From: an uncultured Ruminococcus sp.
GTDB taxonomy: Bacteria > Bacillota > Clostridia > Oscillospirales > Acutalibacteraceae
NCBI GenBank assembly: GCA_910585865.1
Contig: CAJUGO010000020.1
Span: 1-6,088 of the forward strand
Reading direction: 5' to 3'
Length of the DNA stretch: 6,088 bases
Shown: positions 5,947-6,088 of the stretch, one piece after another
Layout: every line of letters starts with the position of its first letter
Position numbering within the stretch: position 1 is the stretch's first letter
The notes under the pieces: generated by a model
Database searches by the model: none
The model's input: the letters and a program-made list of their open reading frames with translations, nothing else
Told to the model about the DNA's origin: nothing
Program-made: the position numbers and the translations under genes

Positions 5947-5961
5947 TATCAATTGTATAAT
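5933..5961 (+). promoter_or_regulatory. sigma-A-type promoter for the gene starting at 6049
   Basis: TTTACA (5933-5938, 5 of 6 to consensus) is followed after 17 bp by a perfect TATAAT (5956-5961). Transcription would start near 5968, giving a leader of about 80 nt before the ATG at 6049. It is the best promoter match in the window. A second TATAAT (6031-6036) lies only 12 bp before that ATG and has no suitable -35 hexamer, so it is not preferred. Confidence 0.6.
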
Positions 5962-5984
5962 AAATATAAAAGTATATTTTAACA

Positions 5985-5994
5985 CAATCGATTG
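5985..5994. promoter_or_regulatory. perfect 10-bp palindrome CAATCGATTG in the downstream leader
   Basis: CAATCGATTG equals its own reverse complement and lies about 17-26 bases after the predicted transcription start near 5968. A 7-bp AT-rich hairpin (AAATATA 5962-5968 with TATATTT 5973-5979) precedes it. A roadblock-type operator is conceivable, but a single short palindrome is weak evidence. Confidence 0.2.
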
Positions 5995-6048
5995 ACAACA
6001 CTATAAGCATTTAATAATTCGATGCGAAAGTATAATCGGAGCATATAA

Positions 6049-6088
6049 ATGAAGTATAAAATTTTATCAACAATAACATCTGTCATAC
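6049..6088 (+). CDS. start of an unidentified protein, cut by the window end
   Basis: CGGAG (6037-6041) lies 7 nt before an ATG that opens a frame to the window edge, reading MKYKILSTITSVI. The two early lysines followed by a hydrophobic stretch are compatible with a signal peptide or first membrane segment, but 13 residues are too few to identify the protein. A good promoter stands about 90 bp upstream, so it is probably a separate transcription unit from birA. Confidence 0.55.
   Translation, partial: MKYKILSTITSVI

Noticed and set aside
5923..5986. A BirA operator formed by TTGTTAAAA (5923-5931) and TTTTAACACAA (5977-5987)
   Set aside because: The half-sites are about 45 bp apart, far beyond the roughly 14-16 bp spacer of Firmicute BirA boxes.

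Overview
The window is low-GC DNA that looks like a Firmicute, most likely a gut-type clostridium. The signs are AT-rich codon choice, strong GGAGG-type ribosome binding sites, closely packed genes on one strand, and a biotin protein ligase next to pantothenate genes. The genus cannot be fixed from the sequence. All recognised genes are on the + strand and serve pantothenate (vitamin B5), coenzyme A and biotin-protein metabolism.

Layout. Positions 1-248 hold two 83-bp near-identical direct repeats with internal hairpins, then the coaX ribosome binding site. coaX (249-1016, type III pantothenate kinase) ends at a hairpin terminator. The 381-bp gap at 1017-1397 has a candidate promoter, a structured leader, an intrinsic-terminator-like hairpin and the panB ribosome binding site. 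Next come panB (1398-2252), a strong 14-bp hairpin between genes, panC (2355-3203), panD (3218-3613), coaBC (3615-4805) and birA (4818-5786), followed by a long dyad. The last 300 bases carry a good sigma-A-type promoter and the first 13 codons of another gene.

How the genes work together. PanB makes ketopantoate, PanD makes beta-alanine from aspartate, and PanC joins pantoate to beta-alanine. CoaX phosphorylates pantothenate, and the fused CoaBC turns 4'-phosphopantothenate into 4'-phosphopantetheine. The ketopantoate reductase (panE, or ilvC acting for it) and the last two CoA steps (coaD, coaE) are not here. BirA attaches biotin to acceptor proteins such as acetyl-CoA carboxylase and, through its N-terminal helix-turn-helix, probably represses biotin genes.

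Most worth a second look: the CoaX lacks the usual Asp of the DxGTATT motif (Gly129 instead); the panB leader looks like a transcription attenuator; a bulged-A hairpin sits just before the panC ribosome binding site; and the upstream repeats may belong to a dispersed family. No mobile element, CRISPR array, tRNA or rRNA was seen, and the core genes are ordinary. I found no convincing new multi-gene system.
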